Position numbers and translations under genes: made by a program
Part shown: positions 1-11,200 of the stretch, one piece after another
Numbering within the stretch: the stretch's first letter is position 1
Layout: each line of letters begins with the position of its first letter
Source: Dendrolimus kikuchii
Taxonomy: Eukaryota > Arthropoda > Insecta > Lepidoptera > Lasiocampidae
Assembly: GCA_019925095.2 (NCBI GenBank)
Contig: CM034394.1
Location: 21,624,272 to 21,688,271, forward strand
Length of the DNA: 64,000 nt
Reading direction: 5' to 3'
The notes under the pieces: model-generated
The model's input: the letters and a program-made list of their open reading frames with translations, nothing else
Told to the model about the DNA's origin: nothing
Database searches by the model: none

Positions 1-58
1 CGGGTTCTTAATTTTATTTCTTCAGGGCAGAACAACGTCTGCCGGGACAGCTAGTATT
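1..58 (-). repeat. End of dispersed repeat J (ctagctg... head)
   Basis: The block GGGCAGAACAACGTCTGCCG followed by GGACAGCTAG is the reverse complement of the head of the repeat at 36195-36412. Elements opening with 'actagctg(c/a)cccggc' recur in this window (57748, 36195) and are common interspersed repeats in insects, probably tails of RTE-like LINEs. The copy is cut by the window edge. Confidence 0.6.
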
Positions 59-602
59 ATTATATAGATTTGTTTTGTGTTATGATTTATTTATTTTACG
101 TCGCTTTCTAATAACTCCAGTCGTTAATAATTTTATAATATGCATATTTTTAAAATACCTTATAAACATTAATCATTAAAAAAATAACCATTGCATGCAG
201 TTTTACACAAATATCTATAATTAAAATTTAAACAATATTCTTTGTGGCCCTTTCATCAAAATTTATAGTTTTGTTTTGTTTGTAATCTGTTTAAAGAAAA
301 ACATTTAAAGAACTACTTTTGAAATGTCGTCTATTTGGGATTTGCATTCACAACGTAAAATCCGATGAACATATAGCTGCGAAGTAACGGCGCGGAAGTT
401 TCGTATTTGTATGGGAAGTCGTAATTTTGAGCGGCCAGCGCGATGGTCACCGCCGATAAATAATTGTAATACGTTATTTTTAAATAAATATAGTTGTGCC
501 CGCGACTGTGTTCGCTTAAATTGTAAGTTGAGAGTGACATCGGCCAGACATCAAACATCGCACCATAAAAGCTTTATAAGAATTTTCAACGCTAATTTGA
601 AA
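59..602. other. AT-rich spacer with a degenerate repeat head
   Basis: No gene is visible. Around 491-530 the phrase GTGCCCGCGACTGTGTTCGC resembles the 'cccgcgacttcgtccgcg' head also seen at 17632, so an old repeat J fragment may lie here. The short ORFs are not supported by any recognisable domain. Confidence 0.4.
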
Positions 603-769
603 TATGAATATTTTAATAAATATGCCTTCCGTGATCACGGCCACTGAAAAGTGGCCGAAACGTCGGAAAAACCAAAATCAAATAAAATTACCGCGCTTAA
701 AACTGTTAAAACGTAGTTTTATTATGTATACAAGTCGCGAAAACTTAAGAAAATATTATGAATATTTTA
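603..769 (+). mobile_element. Family B element, 5'-truncated, with 13-bp TSD
   Basis: A 5'-truncated copy of the inverted-repeat family B. The 13-bp duplication TATGAATATTTTA occurs at 603-615 and 757-769 and brackets the body. The body contains CCGTGATCACGG, the hairpin GGCCACT-gaaa-AGTGGCC, then CGAAACGTCGG, and ends in CTTAAGAAAATAT. The 5' part seen in the full copies (4347, 32428) is missing. Truncation at the 5' end, a constant 3' end and a TSD are what target-primed reverse transcription gives, and are not expected from cut-and-paste transposition. Confidence 0.85.
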
Positions 770-1381
770 TTCAAATTTATTTAGGGCAACGCACTATTAT
801 CGATTTTTCAATCATCAGATAAAAGTTATTAGTGGAATAAATTATAACCTGACTGAATTTAATTATATATTAATTATTTGGTGATTGAAATATCGGCCTT
901 GGAAAATAAGCATTAGAGTAAATTATGATACATAATATTACTTGTGGCGCAACCAGCGTTAATGCCCACAACTGTAATGTAATAAGTCCCGTCTGTCTGT
1001 CTGTCACTGCACCCATTCTGTAGAGAATTTTATTGTTTATTTTGTGTAAAGCAGATTTATGTAAAACATTTATAATATTAATTAAAAGTGACAAATATTT
1101 GTAGAATATAGATTCCTTTTAACTAATGATTGTGTATTTGTGTTGAAAATCTTAATTATTTAGTGAAAAATGCATTTGCGAGCCGCCACAAGACTGTCCT
1201 CGTTTGACATCTACCGTGGACATTGATGTAAATGCTACATCAACGACCGTAGACATATATTTTGGCTGATAATCTTTTTTTGAATATTATATAAAACAAA
1301 ACAATACTTAACACTTGCTACAACAAATTGCGCTTATATTTTTAAAAACAAGATTTATCCCACATCAGCGTCAAAATAGGG
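770..1381. other. AT-rich spacer
   Basis: No gene or recognisable element. A short imperfect inverted repeat is visible near 1205-1255 (TGATGTAAATGCTACATCA flanked by ACCGT/ACCGTAG-like sequence), too small to classify. Confidence 0.4.
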
Positions 1382-1632
1382 TTTTTTTTTAAATTCATGA
1401 GTTAAGCAGACAGGCAGACGGCCCACTTGATGGGAAGCTTAAGCAAAAGGGGACTGGAACCTAGGCACTTATGTAGGAACACAACTCAAAGTTCTTATGG
1501 TGGCATACTCTAGACCAGGGGTGGAAGCCATCCAGACGGGCAAATCACCTGGCTGTGGGTTGTTTTGTTGCTTCTTACGACAAGCCGCCCGGCAGCAGGA
1601 AATTGTATTCTTTCTCCGTTGCTGCACGGATA
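1382..1632 (-). mobile_element. Family A short retroposon, internally deleted
   Basis: Read on the minus strand the element starts at 'atccgtgcag' and ends in a poly-A (the T-run at 1382). The constant 3' motif GCCGTCTGCCTGTCTGCT is present. About 60 bp of the middle are missing compared with the copy at 1867-2179. It is non-coding. Confidence 0.8.
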
Positions 1633-1866
1633 AGGTCAAATTAAACTAAACTGTTAAATCTTAAGAATTTTCTGCTCTAACTGGTTATGTCAGTGATATG
1701 TAAAAAAAGGCGAAGACATTTTAGCCAAAAAAATGTAATAAGTTGAGATATGGGTTAAGAACGCGTTATATTTTTTTCTGTTACAAAATGGAAAACATCA
1801 GTCCGGAATCTTATCTGGAAGGCGAGACATCTTAAAGATAAGGTCACTAATAAAATAAGTTATAGA

Positions 1867-2179
1867 TTTTTTTTTTATTGCAGGAGTGCAACAGACAGGC
1901 AGACGGCCCACTTGATGGGAAGCGGTTACCATCGCCTATGGACATTTGCAACACCAAAGGCGCTACAAATGCGCTGCGGCTCTCTTAAGGGAGACTGGAA
2001 CCTGGTCACTAATGCCGGAACACAACACAAGGTTGTTATGGCGGCATACTCTAGATCAGGGGTGGTCGCCATCCAGTCGAGTAAATACCCTACTACCTGG
2101 CTATGGGTTGTTTTGTCGCCTCTTATGACAGGCCGCCCGGCCGCAGGAAATTGTATTCTTTCTCCGTTCCTGCACGGAT
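1867..2179 (-). mobile_element. Family A short retroposon, full length
   Basis: A copy of about 313 bp in antisense. In sense orientation it opens with ATCCGTGCAGGAACGGAGAA and has 'cggcctgtc(g/a)taagaggcgac', an internal stem of GGTGGTAG against CTACCACC (visible in other copies), and the tail TGCAATAAAAAA. The AATAAA signal merging into poly-A and the lack of a long ORF mark a non-autonomous retroposon, probably made from the two ends of a LINE. No tRNA-like promoter boxes are evident. Confidence 0.85.
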
Positions 2180-2315
2180 GATCAGCATAATCGATTTGTG
2201 TGAATGAGTTTCAAACTTAATAAAATTAAAGCACACCACAAAATAACTAAACCCACTACAATTATAAAAAATAGAGTTTATTATTTTATTTTATTACAAT
2301 GTTACCAATAAAATG

Positions 2316-2517
2316 ATTTATGATTTATAATAAAATTACGTGTCAATGAGTATTGTTGTTGACACTTGACATCTTTGTCTTCTGTGATCACGGCCACTGC
2401 AAAGTGGGCGAAACGTTGAAATAATAAAAATCCAATAAATTGCCACGCTTAAAATCGTTAAAACGTAGTTTTATTATGTATACTAGTCGCGAAAACTTAA
2501 GAATATTTATGATTTAT
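2316..2517 (+). mobile_element. Family B element, old 5'-truncated copy with 13-bp TSD
   Basis: ATTTATGATTTAT at 2316-2328 and 2505-2517 is an exact 13-bp duplication. The body matches family B but is diverged: TGTGATCACGGCCACTGCAA, then GGGCGAAACGTTG in place of GGCCGAAACGTCG, and the 3' end CTTAAGAATATT. The divergence makes it older than the copies at 603 and 32428, yet the TSD is still perfect. Confidence 0.85.
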
Positions 2518-2635
2518 CAACGTAATAAAAAGAACCATACAAGAACTCTCATCGTTTTACAATCTGGGCCCAATAATGTATGAAAGCGTATTTGTATCCT
2601 TTTATATTCATCTATAGTAATATTATAAAGAGCCA

Positions 2636-2939
2636 ATTGCAGGAGTTCAGCAGACAGGCAGACGGCCCACTTGATGGGAAGCGGTTACCATTGCCTACGG
2701 ACATTTGTAACCCCAAAGTTGCTACAAATGCGCTGCTGCTCTCTTAAGGGAGACTGGATACCTGGCCACTAATGCCGGAACACAACCCAGGGTTGTTATG
2801 GCGACATACTTTAGACCAGGGGTGGTAGCCATCCAGTCGGACAAATGCCCTACCACCTGGATGTGGGTTGTTAAGTCGCCTCTTACGACAGGCCGCCCGG
2901 CCGCAGGAAATTGTATTCTTTCTCCGTTCCTGCACGGAT
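2636..2939 (-). mobile_element. Family A short retroposon without A-tail
   Basis: Near full length and antisense, from ATTGCAGGAGTTCAGCAG to TTCCTGCACGGAT. The T-run normally next to ATTGC is absent and is replaced by AGCCA, so the poly-A was lost or the copy was truncated at its 3' end. Confidence 0.85.
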
Positions 2940-2945
2940 AAAAGG

Positions 2946-3082
2946 GGTAATCTCTGATTTAAAAATTCTTTTACTGTTCGAAAGCTACGTTAACAGGGAG
3001 TTTCATAGGCTATATAAAATGATGCTATATACCACGGGAGCGGGACAGAGCACAGGTGAAACCGCACCGGGCCGCTAGTTAT
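2946..3082 (+). repeat. Repeat J fragment (LINE 3'-tail type)
   Basis: 'ggggtaatctctg', 'aaaattctttt' and 'gaaagctac' match the repeat at 39550-39752 in order and orientation, and it ends at a GGGCCGCTAGTT head-type motif. It is typical of degenerate RTE-like tails and non-coding. Confidence 0.55.
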
Positions 3083-4346
3083 ATATACTTATATATATGT
3101 ATATTACTAGCCAGTACAATTTCACACCATCCCAAATACTAGACCAGAAGAATTTGAGGTCGTTTGGTAATTATTGTCATTATATATACATATTAACACG
3201 CCTATTTCTCGTGAGGGTAGGCAGAGACAATGAATCTCTATATGCTTTAGTCGTTAGCTTCATTTATATTCATGAATATCTTAATTGCTTATGCGGCCCG
3301 ACGAGCATTTTCCTGCGGCCCGAATCAATTTTGAAAAGAGCCAAAATGTAAAATCAAAATTATAAAAAAAATAATTAATTGTGTCAAATTCTATAAGTAG
3401 GTACTTGCCAAAGCGCCGCGCGAGCGTGTAAAATATCTATATTAATAAAGTACCCCTCATTTGCGAAAGTGATTGAGATTCAATGTCAGACCAATGGGTC
3501 AGGCAAATGTAAAATTGTAAAAAAATATTTAATAGCGTTGGTACATTCAAATTTTAAAAGTAGTTACTTGCCTATACAATACTAAGAAATGAGAAATTTG
3601 TATGTAAATTCCTGTCAATATTTGTAGTACCCATAAGTGTGAATAATTATTTTCAGCAGGGTGTCTTCTTTAAGATTAGATTTTGCGACCCACATAGTCT
3701 GCGGTTTTCATCCTTTTGGCCCACTAGTGACTTTGAGTTTGACATGGCTGTTAGAAGATAGCATGAAGAGCCCAGGCAACTAATCACTGGCTGCAAAACC
3801 TTAGAACATTAATGATACTGAGTAAATTACTCGCGTAGTATATCAGTACTATCTGGTAAGGCTTAGCGGCCCTGTTCGGGCATCCAACATCCCAAGTCGG
3901 CCAACAACACAGCCCTGGAAGCTTTCCAACCACAAATCGCGAAATTTATTTGCCTTCAACCGTAGCTAGTGCATCTACGTGGATTGTATACAAAATGCAT
4001 CGAGGTTACATTGCTATAGTGAATCTAAAAGTGGCCTTTGTTTCAAAAAAAAAAAGCGGACAGTCAAATCAACGGAGATATATTTTATAATCTTGTAGAA
4101 TGTCCTCGACTCATCGATTTTGTACGATTCGTGATGTCATCAATTTGCAGTTACAAGTAAAAAGAGTCAAATAGTACATTAATAAAAAATTTATAAAGTA
4201 TATATTTTTTTGATATTTTAATTGTAAGATGATGACGTATTATTTTCAAACCCTGCCCTTTTATAAGTAAATAATATTATAATTTATCTTAACATCTGTT
4301 GGAATCCTAAAATATATGGCAGCTAATATGTATTTATAGGAGATAT
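3083..4346. other. AT-rich spacer with possible degenerate repeats
   Basis: No gene. The phrases TGCGGCCCGACGAGC at 3292 and TTGCGACCCACATAGTC at 3683 look like the two ends of an old inverted element, but the arms are too diverged to prove it. A poly-A run lies at 4045-4055. Confidence 0.35.
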
Positions 4347-4875
4347 CATAAAAGTATATAATATTTTCTTAAGTTTTCGCGACTTGTATACATAATAAAA
4401 CTACGTTTTAACGGTTTTAAGCGCGGTAATTTTATTTGATTTTGGTTTTTCCGACGACACTGTGAGCTCTTTCTGCGTACAACGGAACACAAACCAACTT
4501 GACTGATAATTACTTTTATTTTTCCTTCCACCCATTTTAATATTATATAAAATTATTAGAGCTAGGCATGTTTGCTGAAGAGTTTCTTGCGTCGCTTCTT
4601 CTCTTCAAGCCATAACATGTTGCGAAGCGGTAGTAAATTAGATTAGGCTCCCATAGAGTAAATAATAAGCATAAACAAAATTAAAATTAAATAATTAAAA
4701 TTAACAAGTTGGCGGTAGGCTAAATAAAACTTTAACAATACTCGTTGACACTTGACATCTTTGTCTTCCGTGATCACGGCCACTGAAAAGTGGGCGAAAC
4801 GTCGGAAAAACCAAAATCAAATAAAATTACCGCGCTTAAAACCGTTAAAACGTAGTTTTATTACATAAAAGTATA
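4347..4875 (-). mobile_element. Family B element with both termini and 12-bp TSD
   Basis: CATAAAAGTATA at 4347-4358 and 4864-4875 brackets a body of about 505 bp. In sense (minus) orientation the 5' end is TAATAAAACTACGTTTTA and the 3' end is CTTAAGAAAATATTA; the ends are inverted copies of each other apart from a 3' extension of about 37 bp. The centre contains ATGGGTGGAAGGAAAAATAA, which could be the start of an ORF (MGGRKNKSN...), abruptly joined after 'cacagtgtc' to the 3' arm. I read this as an internally deleted derivative of a larger, possibly Penelope-like, parent; that classification is inference. The arm around CGAAACGTCG is partly deleted on the left side. Confidence 0.85.
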
Positions 4876-5347
4876 ATTGTAGTAATTACTCGTATAATAA
4901 TGGCACTATTTATTAGATTATATGAAACTATGTAACTAATTGTATACCATGTATAACATTGACAGGTATGAAATTAAGCAGTTGTATTGTTATGACAAAC
5001 CTTGTTGCCGCGAACATTCGCTGTTTAAAGATGGCGCCTATTTACAGAAGTCTGTTTTAGCACAAAAACACAAATACGGCTAGTGTTTGTTGGTATCAGA
5101 ATATTCAACTGTGATTTGTGTAACTATAAAGATTTAAGTGTAGTATAAAGTTGATGATTGAAATTGTTTTTAGATGTGGAAAGTGAAATAAAGCGTTGAA
5201 ATCTTGCATTGTATTTTCTGACGTTCGGCGTCTTAGACATCTGTGCACGTACATTTAGTTTTATATCCGTTTAAAGATAGTAGGGTAATCGACAGTAAAG
5301 TCAGCTAAGATTTTTTTTAATATGAAGGTATTTTGAAAAAAACTTCC
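4876..5347. other. AT-rich spacer
   Basis: No gene or recognisable repeat. A phrase AAAGATGGCGCC near 5027 has no open frame behind it. Confidence 0.4.
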
Positions 5348-5658
5348 TTTTTTTTATTGCATGAGTTCAGCAGACAGGCAGACGGCCTACTTGATGGAAA
5401 ACGGTTACCGTCCCCTGTGGACACTTGTAACACCAAAGGTGCTACAAATACGCTGCTGTTCTCTTAACGTAGAATGGAACCTGGTCACTAATGCCGAAAC
5501 ACAACACAAGGTTGTTATGGCGGCATACTCTAGACCAGGTGTGGTCGCCATCCAGTCGAGCAAATACCCTACGACTTGGCTGTGGGTTGTTTTGTTGCCT
5601 CTTACGACACGCCGGCCGGCCGCAGGAAATTGTATTCTTTCTCTGTTCCTGCACGAAT
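5348..5658 (-). mobile_element. Family A short retroposon, full length
   Basis: Antisense copy from the T-run/ATTGCATGAG to TTCCTGCACGAAT, with all family landmarks (GGCAGACGGCC, GGAAATTGTATTC) in order. Confidence 0.85.
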
Positions 5659-7487
5659 AAAATAATAATTTTAATTATATATAAGTATATATATATAATT
5701 TCTCTAAATACTAAAATACATATAAAAGCCCGTGAAATCACAAAACATACGTACAGTAATTGAAACCAAGTCTCATTAAATAGAATGGTTTTTAATAAAA
5801 GCGTAGATGACTGAAAGAAATTGTTGCATCCAGTTATCTCTATATCCTGATAGTGTAGTTGTAACTCGTATTTTACTTGCCTCTGTTATGGCGTTGCAAC
5901 TCAAGTATTGAGCAATAAATATACTTAAAGCGTTGTTTCACGAGACGCCTTTGTCCGTTTATATTTAGTCTACCAATTTACTAAATTATCAGGTAATGAT
6001 ATCCCTAGACAATACAACTATAAATGAGCTTTGTACATATATAGACAACGAACGGACGTCGGCAACTAACTAATTAATAACATTATCAATTTTATCAAAA
6101 TCATGAAATTTTATTTTTACATGAATTTCACCACATTGAAAAAAGCTAATGTTTATATCAGTCGTATTGATCAGTTTGGTAGAAAGGGGTAGACTTGAAA
6201 GGACAGGACAGTATTCAATGACATTGAATTATTTCAGTACTTTAAATAAGCGTGTATATATGAAGAGATAAATGAAAGTTGATGAAGTGAAAAGTGATTG
6301 TCAGGATCCTAGCAGGTGGATATCCATCGTGTCTGCCTACTCCAATGTGAATCAGACGTGACAATATGTTTTATGTAGGAATGATTTAATATATATGGAT
6401 CACTTTGGTTGATTAATCCCAATTGAAAGACAGATATGAACCGTCTAATATAAACTTCATTACGACTTTCAATATATGAGTAAAATAAATTTGAAAAACT
6501 ATTTTTTTCAACACATTTGCACAAAAAACGCATATACGAAGCCTGTATACATTTTTCGAATGTCAAAAATTACGCACCATACAATGGAACGTGCGGAAAA
6601 TAGCTACTAGGGTGAAAAAAAAATAAGAATTCCACCAACGAGTTTCACATTACGAGAATAAGTAAGCTGTGTAGTGGAACCTCTTTGGAAGTGCTTTTGA
6701 TGAATAAATTTGTCTCACTTTAATACTAAAGAGAAAATGATACGAAAGATGTAGTTCTAATTTTAACCTCGCGCGGCGCCATTTGCATTTCATATATCAG
6801 AAACGTCAAAGATTGTTGCAACTTTCTGACTGATATTTATGTTTGTTTTATTACTTATTGTACTATTTTCTCGCTAATGTGTTGAAAAAAGTTGTATGAC
6901 ACATGTGGTTATTAGTTTTTACAAATTTGTGACTATGGTAAAGCCTTCGAGTACCGCAATACCATAAATAACTATTACATAATGAGACGTTGTTTTAATG
7001 TCTTAATTGTGGTTTTGTACAAAAAGAAGAACAGACTGGTGGTGTCAACTGTGTGTTCCATGTTTGTTTAAATTTAATTTCAAATCCACATAACTGAAAG
7101 TAAACTATTTAATTTTCAAACCAATTGATTACGCTTCCATTGTTCTATGTATTTATTAAAGTATGATCAGTCAATATAGATTTTCATAGAAACTTCAAGG
7201 GCGTCGATGTTAATTACTACGTTGGAACTCAATATTGGAGCCTAAATAAATAATTAATTGAATCTATACACAATGGGGAATCTTGGCATACTGCGTGGGT
7301 AGCTTTGAAAATAGCGCCAGCAGCTTTTGAGGTGCTTAAAAATAGTTCCGTTTGATGTTTAACTCCTTTTAAAGTTCCATAAGCAAGTGTCTCTACAAAC
7401 ATATATAAGAAAGATATATTATAAATAGATAGTTTATTGCTCACCAAAATAATAAACATAATACACAAGTTACAATATTTTTAGGTC
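5659..7487. other. AT-rich gene-free stretch
   Basis: About 1.8 kb without a recognisable gene, hairpin element or repeat shared with the rest of the window. All open frames are short and domain-free. GGCGCC at 6775 is an isolated GC-richer spot. Confidence 0.4.
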
Positions 7488-7540
7488 AAGTAGTAGGCGG
7501 TCTTATCGCTTTAAGTGATTTTTCTCAGGCAACCTAACTT
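7488..7540 (-). repeat. Family D LINE-tail fragment
   Basis: Reverse complement of GGTTGCCTGAGAAAAATCAC...AGCGATAAGACCGCC, the signature of family D (compare 34405, 43575, 45995, 59865). Only the hairpin-forming core is kept. Confidence 0.6.
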
Positions 7541-8280
7541 ATAGGATATTCTTAGCTAGTCTGGCAATGTAGGTAGGTGTAGAAATTTAGATGCTACCAT
7601 TTTTTTTAATAGTTCCTATATTAAACATATTTTTACGTGTATAATGGTGGCGTGTCACAGTCTTTCCATTTTTCCACGATTACCGAACATTGCGACGGGC
7701 AGACCCCATAAACCCAGATCCCTAGTTCAACGAACAGTTCATCTCAATAGGCCGGTAACTTTTGTTCTAATTTTCTACAATAGTTATATATTGACTGGGG
7801 CTTGTCCTTGGGTGTATTTTTATATGATGTAGATAGGGATAATCACCGGTAAGTGTCACGCCACATTTACATCAAATTTATCAACGGGCCTCTACGTTTT
7901 GTCCTTCCTAAGGCCCCACGCAAGCCTTCCTAAAGTCCGGGCCATTTTTATGGCCCGTGATCTTAAGAGATATATATTAATAGTAATAAAGTATATATAT
8001 ACTCATGAGATACATTTTATTCGGTAACTAACAACGGATTAATTGAACAGACAAACGATTGCATATTTTATACATAATTCAGACAAAGTTGTTTAAGAAG
8101 AGGTAATGATACCAGAGTAAGTTCTTAAACGTTAGTTTTTTGCTTGTCACAGACAGTTGTCTTAATTTTTCTTATCATATTTTATTCCCGAAAACAACTA
8201 AATTACTCATATTTATTACGTATTTTTACCGATATTAACTTAGAAGTGCAACAGTAATTCAATAGTAAAATTATAATAAA
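7541..8280. other. Spacer with a weak inverted-repeat pair
   Basis: GTGGCGTGTCAC (7648) and GTGTCACGCCAC (7852) form a near-perfect 12-bp inverted pair about 200 bp apart, so this may be an old MITE; no target duplication is clear. AATAGTAATAAAG at 7980 is TAA-like. No gene is seen. Confidence 0.35.
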
Positions 8281-11200
8281 CCAATACATATTAATATCGA
8301 CATCAAGACAACCATTACAGTTTAATAACCATGACAACAAATGTCAAAATGAAAAATATCAATATACAGAAGCAGAAAAAAATTAATAGAAATACAAAAT
8401 GTGGAACAATTAAGATGTGATAAGGTATTTGGACAAGATAACAAGCCGGACACGCGCACGTCTACCATCTGCTGCACCCGCCTCGCCCGGCTCCACTCCT
8501 CGGTCGTCGTCAACGGATGAAGAGTTCGTGACGCCGGCGGCCACCGGGGCGTCGAGCACCAGCGAGGAGGGATCAGCGCCGTCCGCCCCGCCGCGAAGAC
8601 CTGTGCGGGGCCGTGGACGGCCACCGTCGGCACGCTTGGGGCCTGCGGGACGTATCCCGCGCCCGGCCCTCGCTACCGGTGGTGTAGTGCGCCGCATGAG
8701 ATGGACTCAAGAGTTGAATGAGTGCGTCATGCGCGCGTACTTTGAGGCGACAGAGGGAGGAACTAATCTCACTTCGTATCGTGGCCGCTTGCTGTCTCTG
8801 TTTCAGACCCTTCAACCAGCATCCACCGTGACAGCGCAACGACTATCGGATCAAGTGCGCGCTATCCAGCGGTTACACCTGCTGGATGAGTCGACACTTG
8901 ATCGTCTACGCAATACTGTACGGATCAACCGCGAAAGTACTGACACGCCGCAGCCTACGTCACCGGCACCGCCTGCGGACTCGCAGTGGCCGGTGAACTC
9001 TACCATGGACGACGTGTCAGAGGGCCTAGCGGTAGGTAATGTAAGTATCCAGACTAATGAGCAATTGAGAAGGACTTTGGAACATTCTATTCAAGAATTC
9101 CGAGATCAGCCTATCTTAAATAGGCCACGCCTTCCAAAATTGCCCCTGCATAGAAATAATTTGGTGCTTATGGGAACTCTGGATTGCTTGCTAGCGCCTT
9201 ATTTTAGGTCTAGCGCAGACCTTGTCGATACGCACTCAATCCTATACTGCGGGGCCGTAGCTGTATGTCGGGTAGCTGGTGTAAAGTTTCCAAATACACA
9301 GCCTACCCGACCTGCAAGCGGCAAACCTGCCTGGCAAATACGGATCGAGCGGCGTATCGACAGGGCCAGAGTTCTCATAGCCAAATTAATTTGCTTCCGG
9401 GCTGGCAATTGCCGGCCCCGAGTTATGCGTTTCATGGCTCAGGCTTTCGCTGGTACTAATGTCAGCCCCAGTGAATATATGGCCAGAGCCACGGAACGTA
9501 TAGACTTCTGGAAGCAAAAAGTCTATGCATGGGCAAATAGAATCCGCCGATACAAAGAGCGAGCGGATAGATATTTCTTGAATCGGACTTTCCAAAGTGA
9601 AGAGAAAAGGGTTTATAGAGGTTGGGAGAAATGTAGCGATAGTGTCACTGACAGGCAAATGCCAAATATTGATGCCATGGCTTCCTTTTGGCGCAATATA
9701 TGGTCGATGCCTGTAAGTCACACAGAGGGCGACTGGATTGAGCTGGTCAAGCAATCATGCGAACAGGTACCAGATATGGAACCTATTATCATTGAACCAC
9801 TTGATGTTGGTAATGCAATTCGTTCGGCACATAACTGGAAAAGTCCAGGGCTGGACGGATTGCATAACTTTTGGATCAAGTGGTTCAAAAGTTCGCATGG
9901 TTGCTTGGCTAATCAATTCCAAGAAGCTGTTGATCGTGGTTCGCTTCCAACCTTTATGACGACAGGCGTCACCCATTTACTCTTCAAATCTGGCTGTACC
10001 ACTGAACCCAAAAATTATAGACCAATCACATGCTTGCCCACCATCTACAAGCTCCTTACGTCCATTTTGGGAAAAAAATTATCAAATTATTTTTATGATA
10101 ATAACATTTTGGCAATCACCCAAAATGGATGTAAGGCTGGGTCACGTGGTACGAAGGAATTGCTTCTCATTGACACAACTGTTAGCCAACAAGCCCGACG
10201 GAATAAAAGAAATCTCTCCGTTGCCTGGATCGACTACAAAAAGGCGTATGACTCAGTGCCGCATACGTGGTTGATGAGAGTCTTAGAGCTGTATAAAGTC
10301 GATGCAACTCTAAGAACCTTTCTTCAGGCATGTATGAGGCAATGGGTCACACACCTTAGGCTTCCAGGAGGGGGAGGGGCTTCTTTGCCGGAGGGCGCAA
10401 TAAATATAGAGCGTGGAATATTCCAGGGTGACAGCCTGAGTCCCTTGTGGTTTTGCCTAGCATTGAACCCTCTTAGCACTTTGCTAGAGTCTTCAAAGCT
10501 AGGCTATCGGTTTCGAAGAGGGGGTGAGATCATGTCACACTTGCTGTATATGGATGACCTCAAACTTTTCGCATCCAACGAACCAGACTTGATTGAATTA
10601 CTAAAGACAACAGAACGCTTTAGTAAGTCAATTAATATGGAATTCGGGATAGAAAAGTGTGCGGTCATGCATGTGCGGCGAGGGAAAGTTGTTAATTCTC
10701 CGAATTTACAACTTTCAGAGAACATATCTCTTAAATCCCTCTCTGAAACCGAAACATACAAGTACCTGGGTATGTCAGAGTCCTTAGGTATAGCCGACGC
10801 GGACGTAAAACAGACGGTGAAGGACCGATTCTTTTGCCGCTTGAGGAAGGTTTTAACCAGCCTTCTCTCAGGTGGAAATAAGGTCAGAGCCTTCAACAGC
10901 TGGGTTATGCCCGTGTTAGCATACTCCTTTGGCATACTTAGGTGGACCCAAACGGAGCTGGACGCCCTAGATCGAAGAGTCCGTTGCCTACTGACAAAAT
11001 ATCGTATGCATCACCCACGTTCATCAGTAATGAGATTGTACATCTCGCGAAGATGTGGAGGCCGAGGCTTTCTAAATGCCAAAGATCTGCATAATCGCGA
11101 GGTGAACAATCTCAGGGCATATTTCCTTAAGATGGACGTGGGCTTGCATAAAGATGTTGTGGCAGTAGACAAAGGTCTTACCATGCTCTCGTTGGCTAAA

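Noticed and set aside
625..760. Peptide VITATEKWPKRRKNQNQ... repeated in several frames (603, 4347, 32428 copies)
   Set aside because: The conserved frame comes from copies of the non-coding family B arm, not from a gene.
5442..5741. Peptides GRAACRKRRLNNPQPGGR... and SLKGDWNLVTNAGTQ... recurring around the window
   Set aside because: They are translations of the two strands of family A copies; stops and frameshifts differ between copies and there is no codon bias.
8095..8160. Similarity of AAGTTCTTAAACGTTAG..TTTTTTGCTTGTC to the LINE end at 20960-21010
   Set aside because: The match is short and interrupted; too weak to annotate as a LINE fragment.
8322..8839. Long minus-strand and alternative-frame ORFs over the GC-rich start of the Dong ORF
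   Set aside because: They are shadows produced by few stops in GC-rich sequence; they have no domain and lie opposite the retrotransposon frame.
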